Source: Siphonodentalium dalli
Lineage: Eukaryota; Mollusca; Scaphopoda; Gadilida; Siphonodentaliidae
Length of the DNA: 64,000 nt
Assembly: GCA_032622095.1 (NCBI GenBank)
Contig: CP136068.1
Location: 127,599,989 to 127,663,988 of the forward strand
Reading direction: 5' to 3'
The notes under the pieces were generated by a model. That model was not told the DNA's origin. It made no database searches and was given only the letters and a program-made list of their open reading frames with translations. The position numbers and the translations under genes are program-made. Positions 20,650-32,519 of the stretch are shown here, piece by piece (position 1 is the first letter of the stretch; the number at the start of each line of letters is the position of its first letter).

Positions 20650-23600
20650 CTGGCAATTTCAGCATTCATTTTTATCTATATTTTCTATACACAGAAAACG
20701 AACACAGAGTTAGAATCATAATAATGAGTCTGGTTGAAGAAGGGATAATTCTGTCGAACTTGTTGCAATCGGTTCAGTTATAGCTGGTTATAAATTATAA
20801 GGTCAATCAGCAGGGTTGATTCTAGCATCGTCAGGTAAATATTGTTAGGCCAATCTGGGTCAATGTGGTATCTAATACACGTCCAATCGGTTGAATTATA
20901 GGTGGTTATAAATTCTAAAGGTTATAATTAGCATGGTCGATTCTAGTATAACTACATGCAACTCTGATTTATCTGCCAGCCAAAATTAATCATGCATGAT
21001 TGTATATTATTTGACACCTTCTGAAAACTATAGTTTAATGTTTAAAGCTACGCATACAAGCCACAATCTACTTTTGTATATAACCGGATGCTCTCTAATA
21101 CATCACATGATCACATACATGTACAAACGCACAGCAAATACACCAACAATGATATGTGAATACGAAGTCCAAGCAGCGCGCTTACGGCCTAAATATATAC
21201 ATATATCTCATTGTGTCAAGGTTATGTAATTATTCATCGATATAAATAAAACCCACGAATAACACATGGACTCAAGAAGATTTGGCTATAAACTATAACG
21301 ACAGTTGGAAATTAAAAAAATCCAGATTGGAATCACGTATTTGCGGGGGTGTGGTGTGGTGGGAGGGGTGGCTTACCTCTTGTGACAGAGAGCTCCGACC
21401 AGCCATTCTTGTAGCTGCTTGCTGCGGGAAGCCTCTAATTTCTGAGAAATTCGCCGCAGTTTGGTAGAAAGTTACGCTCGACTAGCCTCGACGAATACGA
21501 ATGTAAACAAATATTCGTATCGATTAAAACTGCATGTTGGGCGCATTTTACGTCGGGTGCGTTTATTTGAAGTTGATCGAAACTATGATGCATCATCATT
21601 GTATACATGTAGTATATGGTCACACAGTGGCGAAAGCGCGTACGATTAAAGAGGCCTATCGTTTCCTATAAATCGTTGAATAATGGCAACGCCAAATTAT
21701 GTGATTTTACAGATACAGCTTTACGGAATACAAATAAAACGAAACGAACCCATTCCAACTTCCGGAATATAACGATTACACCAACATTGAAATTTAACAA
21801 TGGATAATTATATGTTCGCCTTTGTCCTGTACACGTTGTTTATATCGAAATAGCCTGTCGATAAAAACAATTGATTCTTAAATCTTAATAAAACCTGTCC
21901 GAACTCCTCCAGGAATATCTTAGAGCTAGTTTGGGGGACAAAAAGGTGAATATATCCACGCAAGGACAGCATAGCATACAGTTCACCATCTCAAAGTAAG
22001 GCAGTTAACCTCCGGTGTGTATGCGCGGTATTCGGCGAATATGACAATTAAACCTACCTATCCAGACCACTCCAGGGACACACATGAGCTGCTTTCGGGA
22101 CAAACAATGTACGAGAGTATATCGCGGAAAACACACTCGCCGTATGACAGTTAATTACCCCGGGTGTACAGAGATGCCGATATTGCCCACTCGCAGCTTG
22201 TGTAACGGAATTTTTCAGCATCTCGTAACCAAATCGAGCCGCCCGGATACATTGTTGTTTAATTGTTTATTCTTACATGTGTACATGGGTTTAAAGAATT
22301 ACACAGAAGAAAAGCACAGATTATCTACAAGAGCACATGTAGTGGACATGAAATTCACTGGAAAGGTATTCAAATGTATGATGGATGTGACAAACATATA
22401 TATATATATAAAAAATATTCAATATCATAAGATTTTCTACATTTGGTCTGTGGCCATTGCAAACTGAGGAGAACGGCCAGTTTTCGGTCGATTACACAGA
22501 GACACACGCAAAGCCTCTTCATGAAACTGGACTTGCTAGTTGACAAAAGTATGCGGGATTTAGTTTCATTGGGGAAGTTATAATACGCACGCGGTATATA
22601 TCGTTTTCTTTCATCTATAAAAGCATCACAACTAAGAAGTGTGCGGTATTCAACACCAATCACGTTACGGATATATTGGTCACATGTATATGATAAATAT
22701 ACGGTGTTTTGTTCCTAACATATTATCTTTTATACCTCCAAAATCTCATAGACGGTCTAACACGACCAGATTTTTTGGACTGTCGATTGATACCGCTTAA
22801 AAGTTACGGCATAAAACGCAAAAAGTTATCGCAATTGACAAAAAGTTCACCGCCATACAATTACACTTTTAAGCTCTTCTCACTTAAAGGCACGTGCGGC
22901 CTTTGTTGTCGAAAATATTCATATTTTTTCCAATCACCGTAAACAGAAAAACATTAAAACTAATACAGTTTCGTTCATATATACCATGACCATCGCGTAA
23001 ATTATGTCTTACCTAAACAAGAGTCTGATTGTGTTACAGAAAACAACAGCATGCTACTGGCTGATCACACATAAATAGCATAAACGCTCTTTAATACTTC
23101 CATATAAGGAATTCGCCGATAAAGAACGCTCTTTATGTTTACCATCATAATATAAACAAACACCAGGAAAGTAACTTTTTATGTTTTTGTTTACATAACA
23201 ATGGCCAAACATATGCCAATACCATACAGTTTATGCGATATTTCTTATTTGTATACGGACAAAGTCTGTCTACATTTTGATGTTCTTTCTGTTTGTGGCG
23301 GTTTTTGACGGGTGGAAATATTTTCACAGAATACCCACCGCCAAGGCCAACCGTATCTTTAATGCAAGTTCCGACAAACAATTATCGTTATCTTAAAATA
23401 ACCCAAGCGGGGAGGGAGTGTTTCAACTTTTTGAACAGTTGGAAATGTAATACCTGACACAACAGTAATTGCACATTTCGCACCAACAATAGGCCGAAAG
23501 TGTTCTCGAGTTTCATTTTTCATTGAAAATTTGATCCCACTGCATGGGTTGAGGGGTCTTCATTATCCCTCCTGTATGGATTGCCGGTCAAAATCCGGTA

Positions 23601-24500
23601 ATTAATTAAAAAAAATCGATGTCTGAATTTACCTGGAGTTATAGACCCCTCTAGATGCTATAATAGGATGCTGCAGTTTTCAGGTTCAGATATCAACATT
23701 TTCTCTCATTGTGGACGAGGGGTCCTGCATGGTTCCTCCCCGGTGGCCAGTTAAAACGGCTAATTAATTAAAAAATCGAGGCCTGAATTTGGTTGGAGTT
23801 AGATTTTTAGATGCAATGATTTTGCAGTTGCATGTTCAGATTTCAAATTTTTCTCACATTGAAATCAATCACTGAATAATAGGCCCTATTCATTAATAAA
23901 GGCTGCGATGATCCAGCTCTAAAATTTCAAGCCAAGGGTGGTGGTGGTGGTGGGGGGGGGGGGGGGGGGCGTAGCAGTTGGTATTACGCGAACTCGGGAG
24001 TTTAGCCTGTTTTAGGGGGCGGTTCCGGGTGGAAATTCAAAGTTGGACTGCAAAAAACACACCACAATTAAGATCTAAGAACATGGATAAATAGATAAAC
24101 TTTGTTCTTATAATCTTTATTGATAGTTCTCCTATAACGAAATTCGCATGTTGAAACCATTATGTAAACAAAACTGTTACAGTGATTTATCAATAGACAT
24201 CGCTAATCGTGCAGAAAGTTGTTCAAATGTTTAGTCTAGATATGATTTTCAGAATAGTTTTCAATGCTTTCCAATGTTTAGTGTCAAGTTTTGATTAAAC
24301 TTTGGTATCTTATTGGACTAAGTCGAGTTTTTTCGCTATTCCACTGTTTACATATCACTGTTTACATATCACTGTTTACATATCAATGGTTTTGACACGC
24401 GATATCTCATTTTTGGAGATTTCTTAATAATGTAAATAAGAATAAAGTCAATCTATTTGTTTATGTACTGGGTGATATAGTTGTTTTAAAAACATCGATT
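20650..24500. other. No gene seen in 3.8 kb of copy A
   Basis: Shared in part with copy B (20.8-21.8 against 34.9-36.4 and 42.24-42.34 kb), then private to copy A from about 21.8 kb. Short frames exist but show no domain and lose frame between the copies. A GTGGTGGTGG-G tract lies at about 23938-23970, and a triplicated TGTTTACATATCAC at 24345-24385. Confidence 0.5.
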
Positions 24501-24509
24501 TAGTCATAC

Positions 24510-24960
24510 AAAGAGTAAATTACAAGATGGCCGTTGGCGGCCATGTTTTTCAATAAATTTCGGTAAAAATAGGAGGCTCCCATCTAGAGGTCACCCCGAA
24601 AATCCATATGATGTTTGGTGATGATCGGATGAGGGATGTGGTCTGTATAGGGTGTGCCAAAGGATTTAGTCATGCAAAGAGTAAAATCCACGATGGCTGT
24701 CGGCGGCCATGTTTTTCATTGAAAATAATTCAAATTCGATAGCTCCCATCTAAAGGTGATCACAATCGTGCATGCAAAAATGATCCGGGCTGCAGGGTGT
24801 GCCGGTGGATTCAAATTTGAAATCCAAGATGGGCTGCTGGCGGCCATATTTTTCATCGAAATTCGGAAAAATTCGATAGCTCCAATCTATAGGTCAACCT
24901 GAAGCTAAATATGGAGTTTGGTGAAGATCGTATGAGGGATGCGGCCTTGTAGATGGAAGT
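24510..24960. repeat. Tandem approximately 150-bp units around AAGATGGCNGCNGGCGGCCAT
   Basis: Three degenerate units (cores near 24527, 24693 and 24826), each with AAGATGG, GGCGGCCAT, TTTTTCAT, an AAATTCGATAGCTCC block and a GGTGTGCC block. Further cores lie at about 25887 and in copy B at 42401 and 42538. Confidence 0.6.
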
Positions 24961-25550
24961 GTCTTTAAGAAACTTCAGTTTTACTGTATAACGTGCGTGT
25001 GTATGGAGGGGAAACAACATCTGGATCAATATTGGACATAAACCTTTTTGTAAAACTTCGCCATATATTTGTCTTTGAACTGACACTGTTAGCGCCGTTA
25101 AGCAAGAAGAACGGGTCTCAATCTACAGAGATCAAATCTTGTTAGCGCTGTCGCGATCTGACTTCTAAACCCACATGGCGGTTTGCGCTCGAAAAAATAT
25201 ATATCAATATTTGCGAATGTCTGTCTGTCTGTGTTCTATAGAAATGCACAGGGGACCATCTAGATGATAACAAACGTGTCTACTAGGGGTAACTTTTTAC
25301 GAGAAAGATAATGGTGCGGGTTAGAATTTTCCAAAGTGACGCCGTTGTTATCAGGGGCAGAAAAAGGGAGGGGCAGAATTTTCTGGACCACCAGATTCCG
25401 CCGAAAAACAAACTGTATACGTTAAAACATGCATAGTTGGGTTGGCAGCCGGACAACAGGTATATATTTTATTGGAGTGATAATTTCAACTCGCTAAATT
25501 ATGTGTGCATGGGGTCTCTGGTTTGGATCTCATGCCGCAATTGGGATCAG

Positions 25551-26417
25551 ATTGATTGGTTGGGGTTTAATGTCGCTTTCAGCAACTAAGGCCATGCTAA
25601 GGAAATCCGCACACTTACGCAGGGGGGGGGGGGGGGGGTGGGGGGTGGGGGGGGGGGGGGGTGAAAACAAATTTTCCGGCACGTATGCCGGGGTGGGTGG
25701 GTGGTCAAAGCCACCAACAAGCAATTTTTTCCGCAACTAAAAAAAAAAATCCTGCTTGTTTTTTTAGTATTTTGGCAATGAGTTGGGCTTCAAAACCACT
25801 TTGAATGAGAGAAATAATGTAATTCTAACTGGTAAACTGACTGCAGGCAGTTATCGTGTTGTATTTGTTGCAAATTTTGAAATCCAAGATGGCCGCTGGC
25901 AGCCATGTTATTTTGGACGAATGACCTCAAAATGACTCATTCCTATTTACATGTCCATGTTAACATCCATGATAAATAGTATGCACAGAAATTCATATAC
26001 AGCTGTTTACAGTGAATTCCCCCCCCCGCAAATCTCTGTTTTAGTGTTAAAAGGGGGGTGGGTGTCAAAAAATGGTCGGAAAAAACTGCCGAAAACGGAA
26101 AAAAATTGGCGGTGGGGGTGGGTGGGGGTACAAAAAATGATCGAAAGGGAAAAACTGCCATACGTGCCTGAATTTTTTTCCGACCCCCCCCCCCTGACTT
26201 ACGGAGAATTATGCAGTGATTTCAAAGGCTGATAAACTCGTCGACGATGTGCGGCAAACCACCGGCCATCTGCGAGTATAACTGGCAACTCCACCAGATA
26301 AAGATTTCGAGTTACAAAGTTCATCATGGAAACATGTGGATTTGAACCCTTATCCCAGCGATGGAGGGCGAGACGACTTGGGAGTTGTACCACTAACGAC
26401 TGAGCCACCGAGGCCCC
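25551..26417 (-). mobile_element. SINE, copy B, interrupted by a hAT-like MITE
   Basis: Same SINE as 13339-13662 with the same flanking AATTGGGATCAG and TAATTTGGATCAG repeats. A/B boxes lie near 26360-26415 on the minus strand. It is broken at ACTTACG by the G-tract element. Confidence 0.7.
25620..26196. mobile_element. hAT-like MITE with G-tract inverted ends
   Basis: Starts CAGGGGGG and ends CCCCCCCTG, with a second inverted pair just inside (TTTTCCGGCACGTATG against CATACGTGCCTGAATTTT). Target copies ACTTACG lie at 25613-25619 and 26197-26203. Copy A has the single CTTACGG, i.e. the empty site. CAG/CTG ends and a 7-8-bp duplication suggest hAT. Confidence 0.65.
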
Positions 26418-26677
26418 TAATTTGGATCAGGGCCAGGAACCTACGTCATAATTTGCTCGAAAAGGGTGGTAAGATGTCTCACATCGAAGTGAGCATTCGT
26501 GATTTTCTGAACATATATGAATAACTGAACTAAAAAAGATATCAAATGAGCTAAAAAAAGATACTGAATGAGCTATAATTATATAAATTGTTGGTAGCTC
26601 GCTATGAAACCTGTCCCCATATACATGACTGTCGAGAACATATAAATGTACAAGTGCATGACATCGATCACAATTTT

Positions 26678-28989
26678 CAACAATCGGTCGAAACACCAGC
26701 AACTCTATACACACTGAAAATGACGCAAATTTCACTGATTATCTTCGAAATAGGCGAACAAACGAATTTGAAATCGAACCTACATCGATACAGGAAATAG
26801 TATTGACATGTTATACTATGAAAGGGAAAATGAGCAAAGATTACAACGGCATATCGACCGCACTTATGAAAGAGAGTATCTTCATAATAGCTCCACCACT
26901 TAAGCATATATTTAATCTATCGTTTGAACAGGGAATATTCCCAATGAAAATGAAAATTTCCAAAGTAGTCCCCATTCCTAAAATAAATAACTCTAAGGAA
27001 ATAACAAACTATCGCCCAATCAGTATCCTGCCATCGTTCTCTAAACTACTTGAAAAAATTATGCAAAAACGATTAGTAGATTTTCTAAATGAACATGAAA
27101 TTTTGTATAAACACCAATATGGATTTAGACCAAATCACTCAACATTTCATCCGATTATGCACCTTTTAGACCATCTCGTTAAAAATAATGATAAACCGAC
27201 ACGGGATTCCACCTTAGCTGTATTTATTGATTTATCTAAAGCATTCGATACGATCGACCACGACATACTGATATCGAAACTTGACCACTATGGCATCAGG
27301 GGTGTAGCAATGTCATGGTTCCATAGTTACTTGAATGAGAGGAGGCAATACGTTGAATATAGTGGGAGTACTTCTCACCTTATGAATACTTCCTGTGGAG
27401 TCCCCCAAGGCTCAATTCTTGGGCCGATTATTTTTTTAATATACGTGAATGATATGGTAAATTCTACAACAATGGACATTTTATCGTATGCCGATGACAC
27501 TACACTATTCACAAGCGGTAAAGATGGCGAACTAGTACAAAGTTATGTATCCGATTGGTGCTGCTGTAATAAACTATCAATTAATATTAATAAAAGCAAT
27601 TATATGCTTTTACACCCCCAAAACAATGACAACAAATGGAATACTTTGACAATAAAGCTAAATAACATTCAATTGAACCGGATATGGAATCTTGGGCGTG
27701 AATCATCGACACGATTTCTAGGTATCCACATTGATGAAAACTTGACATTCAAAAAGCACATATCCATAATCTGCTCCAAAATATCACATGCAATCTATTG
27801 CATCAATAAGGTGAAAAACTTTTTCCCAAGTAAAGCATTGAAAACATTGTACTATGCACTGATTCAAAGCCACTTAGTTTATGGTATCCAAATATGGGGT
27901 CATGTCCCGGAAGTCAAGAAAATATTCCTATTACAAAAACGAGCATTGCGTATAATATGCAATAAGAAGTACAGGAGTCACACAGATCCACTCTTTAAAA
28001 AAGAGAAAATCTTGAAAATATATGACTTACACACTCTCAATTCGTCAATTTTCATGCATGACTGGTGTTATAATCGCCTGCCCGCGTCTTTTGGAATGAT
28101 GTACAACAAACAAGCAAAATCAACACCTAGACACCCGAATCCCGTACTATTAGAACTACCCAGAACTGACTGGTCAGGAAAACTACCACACCACGCCTTC
28201 CCCACAACATGGAACAATATGGAAAAAGATTATACATCTTGCCAAAGCAGGCACACACTGAAGAAGCGCTTACAGATAGCCATGCTGAGAAATTACCCAG
28301 AAAATGTACGATGTAAAAACAAAGGATGTCCCGACTGTGCTTTTAAATAATACGAACATTCATTGTATAATTCACACTATCGCATTCTCGTTCCTAAAAA
28401 TGCCCATATACTACCATGCATCATAATACTATACCGTACATCATTAGGATTTCTCTAACAATGACCCTATACCACTAGACATACATATAAACATTATATA
28501 TCTGTACTGTTAATTTGAATTATCCCTAAACCTCACTCAACAAAAAGACTTTCCGGCGATCTATATAGATTCCTCTTATAAAAACTAAATTCTTTGTTCT
28601 TAAAATGCCCATGGAACTGGAATCGAAACTGTTCATATGTGTTAGAAAATATGAAAAGTTCAAAACATTATTATGGAGAGATAATGCATTATCGATCTTA
28701 TAACTAGTCTGGATTGTCTCACAACCACACCGATACTTGTTTGTGATATGCCCTAAATACTATGTTCTAGATACTTTTATATGTATATGATTATAGTCTG
28801 TACGTGTGCGTGGATATGAAATACAAGCCATCGATTCAATTATTTATAGTGATATAGGGGGTAGCAGGAAGACAGCCCGATAGGGCTAGGCTAACCCCCA
28901 ACAATATACAACATTACCTTTTATGTGTTACTTCCATTGTATTATTCATGTGTATATTGTAAATAAATTATCCTATCCTATCCTATCCT
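26678..28989 (+). mobile_element. 5'-truncated LINE with 15-bp target duplication
   Basis: Flanked by ATCGATCACAATTTT at 26663-26677 and 28990-29004. Copy A has the unbroken sequence at about 13918. The 3' end is AAATAAATTATCC followed by TATCC repeats, a microsatellite tail typical of several non-LTR clades. The 5' end begins inside the reverse transcriptase frame, so the endonuclease is missing. Young by its intact frame and perfect target duplication. Confidence 0.9.
26680..28350 (+). CDS. LINE reverse transcriptase (5'-partial, frame open)
   Basis: Open from the insertion boundary to a TAA at 28348-28350, about 556 codons with no stop. Reverse-transcriptase blocks appear in order: NYRPISILPSFSKLLEKI, QYGFRPNHST, AVFIDLSKAFDTIDHDIL (first catalytic Asp), CGVPQGSILGPIIFLIYVND, and SYADDTTLF at about 27484-27510 (catalytic YADD). 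A later FLGIHIDENLTF thumb-type block and a Lys/Cys-rich end (CKNKGCPDC) follow. The endonuclease domain normally upstream is lost by truncation. It belongs to the CR1/Jockey-like group in the broad sense; the clade is not fixed by eye. The copy cannot move alone unless transcribed from outside. Confidence 0.9.
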   Translation, partial: TIGRNTSNSIHTENDANFTDYLRNRRTNEFEIEPTSIQEIVLTCYTMKGKMSKDYNGISTALMKESIFIIAPPLKHIFNLSFEQGIFPMKMKISKVVPIPKINNSKEITNYRPISILPSFSKLLEKIMQKRLVDFLNEHEILYKHQYGFRPNHSTFHPIMHLLDHLVKNNDKPTRDSTLAVFIDLSKAFDTIDHDILISKLDHYGIRGVAMSWFHSYLNERRQYVEYSGSTSHLMNTSCGVPQGSILGPIIFLIYVNDMVNSTTMDILSYADDTTLFTSGKDGELVQSYVSDWCCCNKLSININKSNYMLLHPQNNDNKWNTLTIKLNNIQLNRIWNLGRESSTRFLGIHIDENLTFKKHISIICSKISHAIYCINKVKNFFPSKALKTLYYALIQSHLVYGIQIWGHVPEVKKIFLLQKRALRIICNKKYRSHTDPLFKKEKILKIYDLHTLNSSIFMHDWCYNRLPASFGMMYNKQAKSTPRHPNPVLLELPRTDWSGKLPHHAFPTTWNNMEKDYTSCQSRHTLKKRLQIAMLRNYPENVRCKNKGCPDCAFK

Positions 28990-29041
28990 ATCGATCACAA
29001 TTTTTCGAGGTTGTGAAATTTGAACGCCAAAATATCCTTAA

Positions 29042-29489
29042 CCCTTTACCCAACAGAACGGCCCTGTGCCAATGCATTCTCTTATATATGCGAGTCGACC
29101 ATAGGTCGCCTCGCATATATAAGAGAATGCATTGGCTTAACACATATTAAAAATGATAAAATTGTCAAAGAATTTAGAAAAATATTATAAAAAAATGTTA
29201 AAAAATGTAAGAAAAAATTATAAAATTGTTAAAGAATGTAAGAAAAAATGGTAAAAAAGATTTTTTTTAGGCCAATGCATTCTCTTATATATGCGAGGCG
29301 ACCTATGGTCGACTCGCATATATAAGAGAATGCATTGGCACAGGGCATAACTGTAACCACCACAATGTGGTCGATGAACCGGTTCCAATGATATCCATAT
29401 TTGTATGGTATTATTGAGACAGACTGAAGATATTTTAGGCTGTTGAAGCTTTATTTGGGCGTTTTTGGCCGGTTTGTTGGGTAAAGGGT
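29042..29489. mobile_element. TTAA MITE, ACCCAACA family
   Basis: TTAA (29038-29041) then CCCTTTACCCAACAGAACGG, and TTTGTTGGGTAAAGGG then TTCA. Palindromes at about 29068-29135 and 29272-29339 flank a stretch of AAAGAATGTAAGAAAAAATG repeats. Copy A lacks it near 13965, so it arrived after the duplication. Confidence 0.8.
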
Positions 29490-30597
29490 TCAGATTTGAC
29501 CGATATTCGGCTTTTGTATTATCCTAGATGAGTTATTGTGATGATAGCTCATAAGTGCAATAGCTTGTTGAGATCTTTAGAAATTATTGAACAAACTAAT
29601 GTTGAAATTGCTGGTCGTGGCATTTGCCGCCATTTTCGAGGAAATTGTGACGTATGTTCCCGGCCCTGTGGATATGGTATTCCAAACATACTGGTGACTC
29701 CTAATGATGTGCTGTCCCACCTATAGTTCGATGCATTGGGAATAGAAATGACAGACATGAAATAAGAAACAAATAATGTTTGTTATATCTAACAATCTTT
29801 GGCGATGAGACTCAGCTGGTGTCGGTTAATTGGCCTCGCGTTATAACAAAGTATTAACAAATGTACATGTATATGTACGCCGAACTGGCGTGCTTGATGT
29901 TCAAACGCAGTTGCATGTTCTGTCAACACATTATCTAAATTTCCAGCAATACGCACACGATTAGATAGCGAATGATACTTAATCGGAGTTCATAATTTGA
30001 TATCGATTGATATCGATGATTGATATTCAATCGCAGTAAAATGTGCCACGCGAGGTTAGGATTATTGACGAAATAACGGAGATATTTGAAGAAGTGTTTC
30101 CCTGACCTCAAAAAAGCCGACCCACTCAATATGAAAATTTGACTTATGTCCGACCAAAGTTGATCACTTATGGTGTTGTAAGTTCTTTCATACAAATATC
30201 CGTTATTTATCCAAAGTACGTTCTATATAGAGTTATCACCCTTCCGATTAACTCGCGATACTCATTTCGAAATATAATCCTAACATCGCGTAACACGTGT
30301 TACTACGATTGGATATCAATCGATATCTAATCGTGACCCCCGATTGAGTATCTTCAGCTAACTAATCGTGTGTGTTTTCGGTGAACGTTCACAAGGACCA
30401 ATATATCGGGCCCGAAGACGTCGAACGCAATTGTGATCCACCACAGTACAAGCGAAGTAACTCTATTAACGGTTTTACCGTCACAGTGGACCAAAACGAC
30501 ACCAGTTCAGCAAGGTAAAATATGGCATTCGATTACTGACATCGTGACAATGTTTCAATATTTGTGGTAACATCATAATTCATAAATGATATGGAAA

Positions 30598-32112
30598 TCA
30601 GATTGATTGGAATGCACCGTCCTTTGCGTTGGTGAGACGAGCGTTGACGGCAACTTCGAGCTTCAGCAAGCGTAAGTATTTTGCTTCTCTCAACAAACAG
30701 TGAAGTGTATTCAGGTTATCGACCCCTGTGAGCGACTGATCACCATCCCGCAGAAAATCCAGAATCTGCTTGAACATAGTTCCATCTCTGTCAATAAAAT
30801 AATCACCATTATTATCCTTAGCAACGGCATGTTTGCCGCCGAACATCGTGGCTAGCAACGAATCTGGGGCACGGCACAACGTTTCCGTCGACGTCGTGTA
30901 AACGTGACCACCGACGTTAACACGGACGATGGAATCAGTAATGACGTTCATTGACTCTATCGCACGCATTTCGTCATCAAGATTCTTTTGTTTCATGAGA
31001 TAATCAGTTAGATTGACCTTGAACTTGGCGAGTTTGTAATTCAAGTCCTGCTCCTTCTGACGAACAGTCTCTTCTGCTTCTTTTAGTTTCATCTGTCTTT
31101 CTGATAATGTGTCGGCACTAGCTACAAGTCTTTCCTCCATCTCTCTAACTTCCTTGAGTTTGAAAGTCACTATCACCTTTGCCTGCTCCAATAATTTACT
31201 CGCAGTCTCAGTTTTCATTGAGTCAATGCTCAAGGTCAAGGAATTGAGAGTGTCGGTCAAGGACTCTTCCCAATCAATCGAGTACTGGTCTTTTGATGCG
31301 GTCTTGGTATCTGATAAATTGTGTCCGGTGTCACGTTCAATACCGAATGCATTCTCATAATCGTTGCCATGTGATGATGGGACAACCATTTCTTCAACAA
31401 ACAGCGATATGCAAATGTTTTTATCAATAAAATCCTCATATAACATCTTACGAAATTTTCCACCGTGGGACGGGTAATCCGGCGATTCCTGCGTTTCTCT
31501 GATCTTCAAAATATCGGCTAATTCCGGAAACAGCGACGCGAGAACAAAAGATAGCAGGGTAGTGGTATCGCCCTCTATCGGCGCGAGATATTCTATTTCG
31601 TCTTCACGCGAAAGTTTCAACCAAAGCCGGCAGTTGGGAATCATAGTTCCAAGACATCGTTTGACTTGAACTTCCAGGTAATCAACTGAATCCCAGATAT
31701 AAACTATCAGTGGTGCTAAATTGTCATCGGAGGTGCTACCGAACATACCAACTCGGATGAGAACGAAGTCGGTTTTATTATCAGCTAAAATCGAGAGATT
31801 CTTCCCCTCTTTGTTGATCATGTTGAAATATGATCTATATCCGTGGCGCCGTCTCAGGTTATGGCTTTTGTCGACACCAAACCATGATACTAAAATGTTC
31901 CACAACGAATGGCTGATATACTGGTTATCTTTATCATACGTGTACATGGTGATCGGGGTCGCCTCTGGATCGTGTTGGGAATTCCCCTTCCTGTAATGTT
32001 CCAACCATTCTTTTGACACGGCATACTCCCAGAAGGACGGCTGGTTTGTTCTTTTATGCATGGATTCAAACACCACGTTTTGTATTGCAAAAGGTGGCGG
32101 TCTCAAAGCCAT
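30598..32112 (-). CDS. DUSP-like / BTB(T1, KCTD-type) protein, paralogue B
   Basis: An uninterrupted frame of about 504 aa, collinear with paralogue A and ending in the same AKDGAFQSI. The DUSP core from TPITMYTYDKDNQY through LVSWFGVDKSHNLRRRH is identical between the two. The BTB (VRVNVGGHVYTTSTETL, FIDRDGTMFKQILDFLRDGD) has only a handful of changes. Differences concentrate in the N-terminal 20-50 residues (with a short deletion) and the acidic linker around 250-282. Both frames staying open with domain-focused conservation argues for two functional genes. The start ATG at 32112 has the same upstream TTTTCAG acceptor as paralogue A. Role as for A: BTB firm, adaptor function inferred. Confidence 0.85.
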   Translation of the reverse strand: MALRPPPFAIQNVVFESMHKRTNQPSFWEYAVSKEWLEHYRKGNSQHDPEATPITMYTYDKDNQYISHSLWNILVSWFGVDKSHNLRRRHGYRSYFNMINKEGKNLSILADNKTDFVLIRVGMFGSTSDDNLAPLIVYIWDSVDYLEVQVKRCLGTMIPNCRLWLKLSREDEIEYLAPIEGDTTTLLSFVLASLFPELADILKIRETQESPDYPSHGGKFRKMLYEDFIDKNICISLFVEEMVVPSSHGNDYENAFGIERDTGHNLSDTKTASKDQYSIDWEESLTDTLNSLTLSIDSMKTETASKLLEQAKVIVTFKLKEVREMEERLVASADTLSERQMKLKEAEETVRQKEQDLNYKLAKFKVNLTDYLMKQKNLDDEMRAIESMNVITDSIVRVNVGGHVYTTSTETLCRAPDSLLATMFGGKHAVAKDNNGDYFIDRDGTMFKQILDFLRDGDQSLTGVDNLNTLHCLLREAKYLRLLKLEVAVNARLTNAKDGAFQSI

Positions 32113-32159
32113 TGTCAACTGAAAATAGATAATATGTATGTGAAAGTAAAACAGATATT

Positions 32160-32300
32160 TAGAGTCGACTGATAACCAGGATTCTCCAATTCAGTTATAA
32201 ACAATTGGGCACTGGAATGGTCTATTATTGATTTGGACGGGTGATCGTGTAATACAAGCAGACGACAGACGGCAAGATCATAAGTGACCATGTCATCTGA
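32160..32300. mobile_element. MITE-derived segment upstream of BTB gene B
   Basis: Counterpart of 16677-16815, with GGATTCTCC, CTATTATTGATTTGGA and GCAGACGACAGACGG. The TTAACCCTTT terminus has decayed here. It predates the segmental duplication. Confidence 0.4.
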
Positions 32301-32519
32301 CAGGTCCAAGTGGTACTACCATTTTTGGACTTTCATATCACAACTACATCTGGGAGAGAGCGGACGGACAAAACCACGCGTACACCGAAGAAACAAAAGT
32401 TAGTCAGTCAATATGACTAACTTAGGTTACTCAAATATTTGTTAGGATGACTAACTTAGCTTAGTCAAAATGACAAAAGCAGATAATTAGTCATACTGAC
32501 TTGGGTGATGATTGGTGGA

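Larger units (their letters stand above)
13186..25220. repeat. Tandem segmental duplication, copy A (about 12 kb)
   Basis: Begins GGACCACCAGATTCCGC, the same phrase that begins copy B at 25381. Collinear blocks include the SINE (13339 against 25551), the BTB gene (15094 against 30598), the 19.4-21.8 kb block (against 34.3-36.4 and 42.24 kb), and the 24.65-25.2 kb block (against 42.36-42.8 and 45.8-46.0 kb). Copy A lacks six large insertions found in B and has a private hairpin MITE at 19795-20089. Confidence 0.85.

Noticed and set aside
20996-21229. Conserved 77-codon frame also found at 35039-35260
   Set aside because: Similarity is explained by the segmental duplication. Indels shift the frames, the 3' parts diverge, and there is no domain or codon-level conservation.
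25501-25740. Gly-rich frame and its Pro-rich reverse
   Set aside because: Both are translations of the G tract of a hAT-like MITE.
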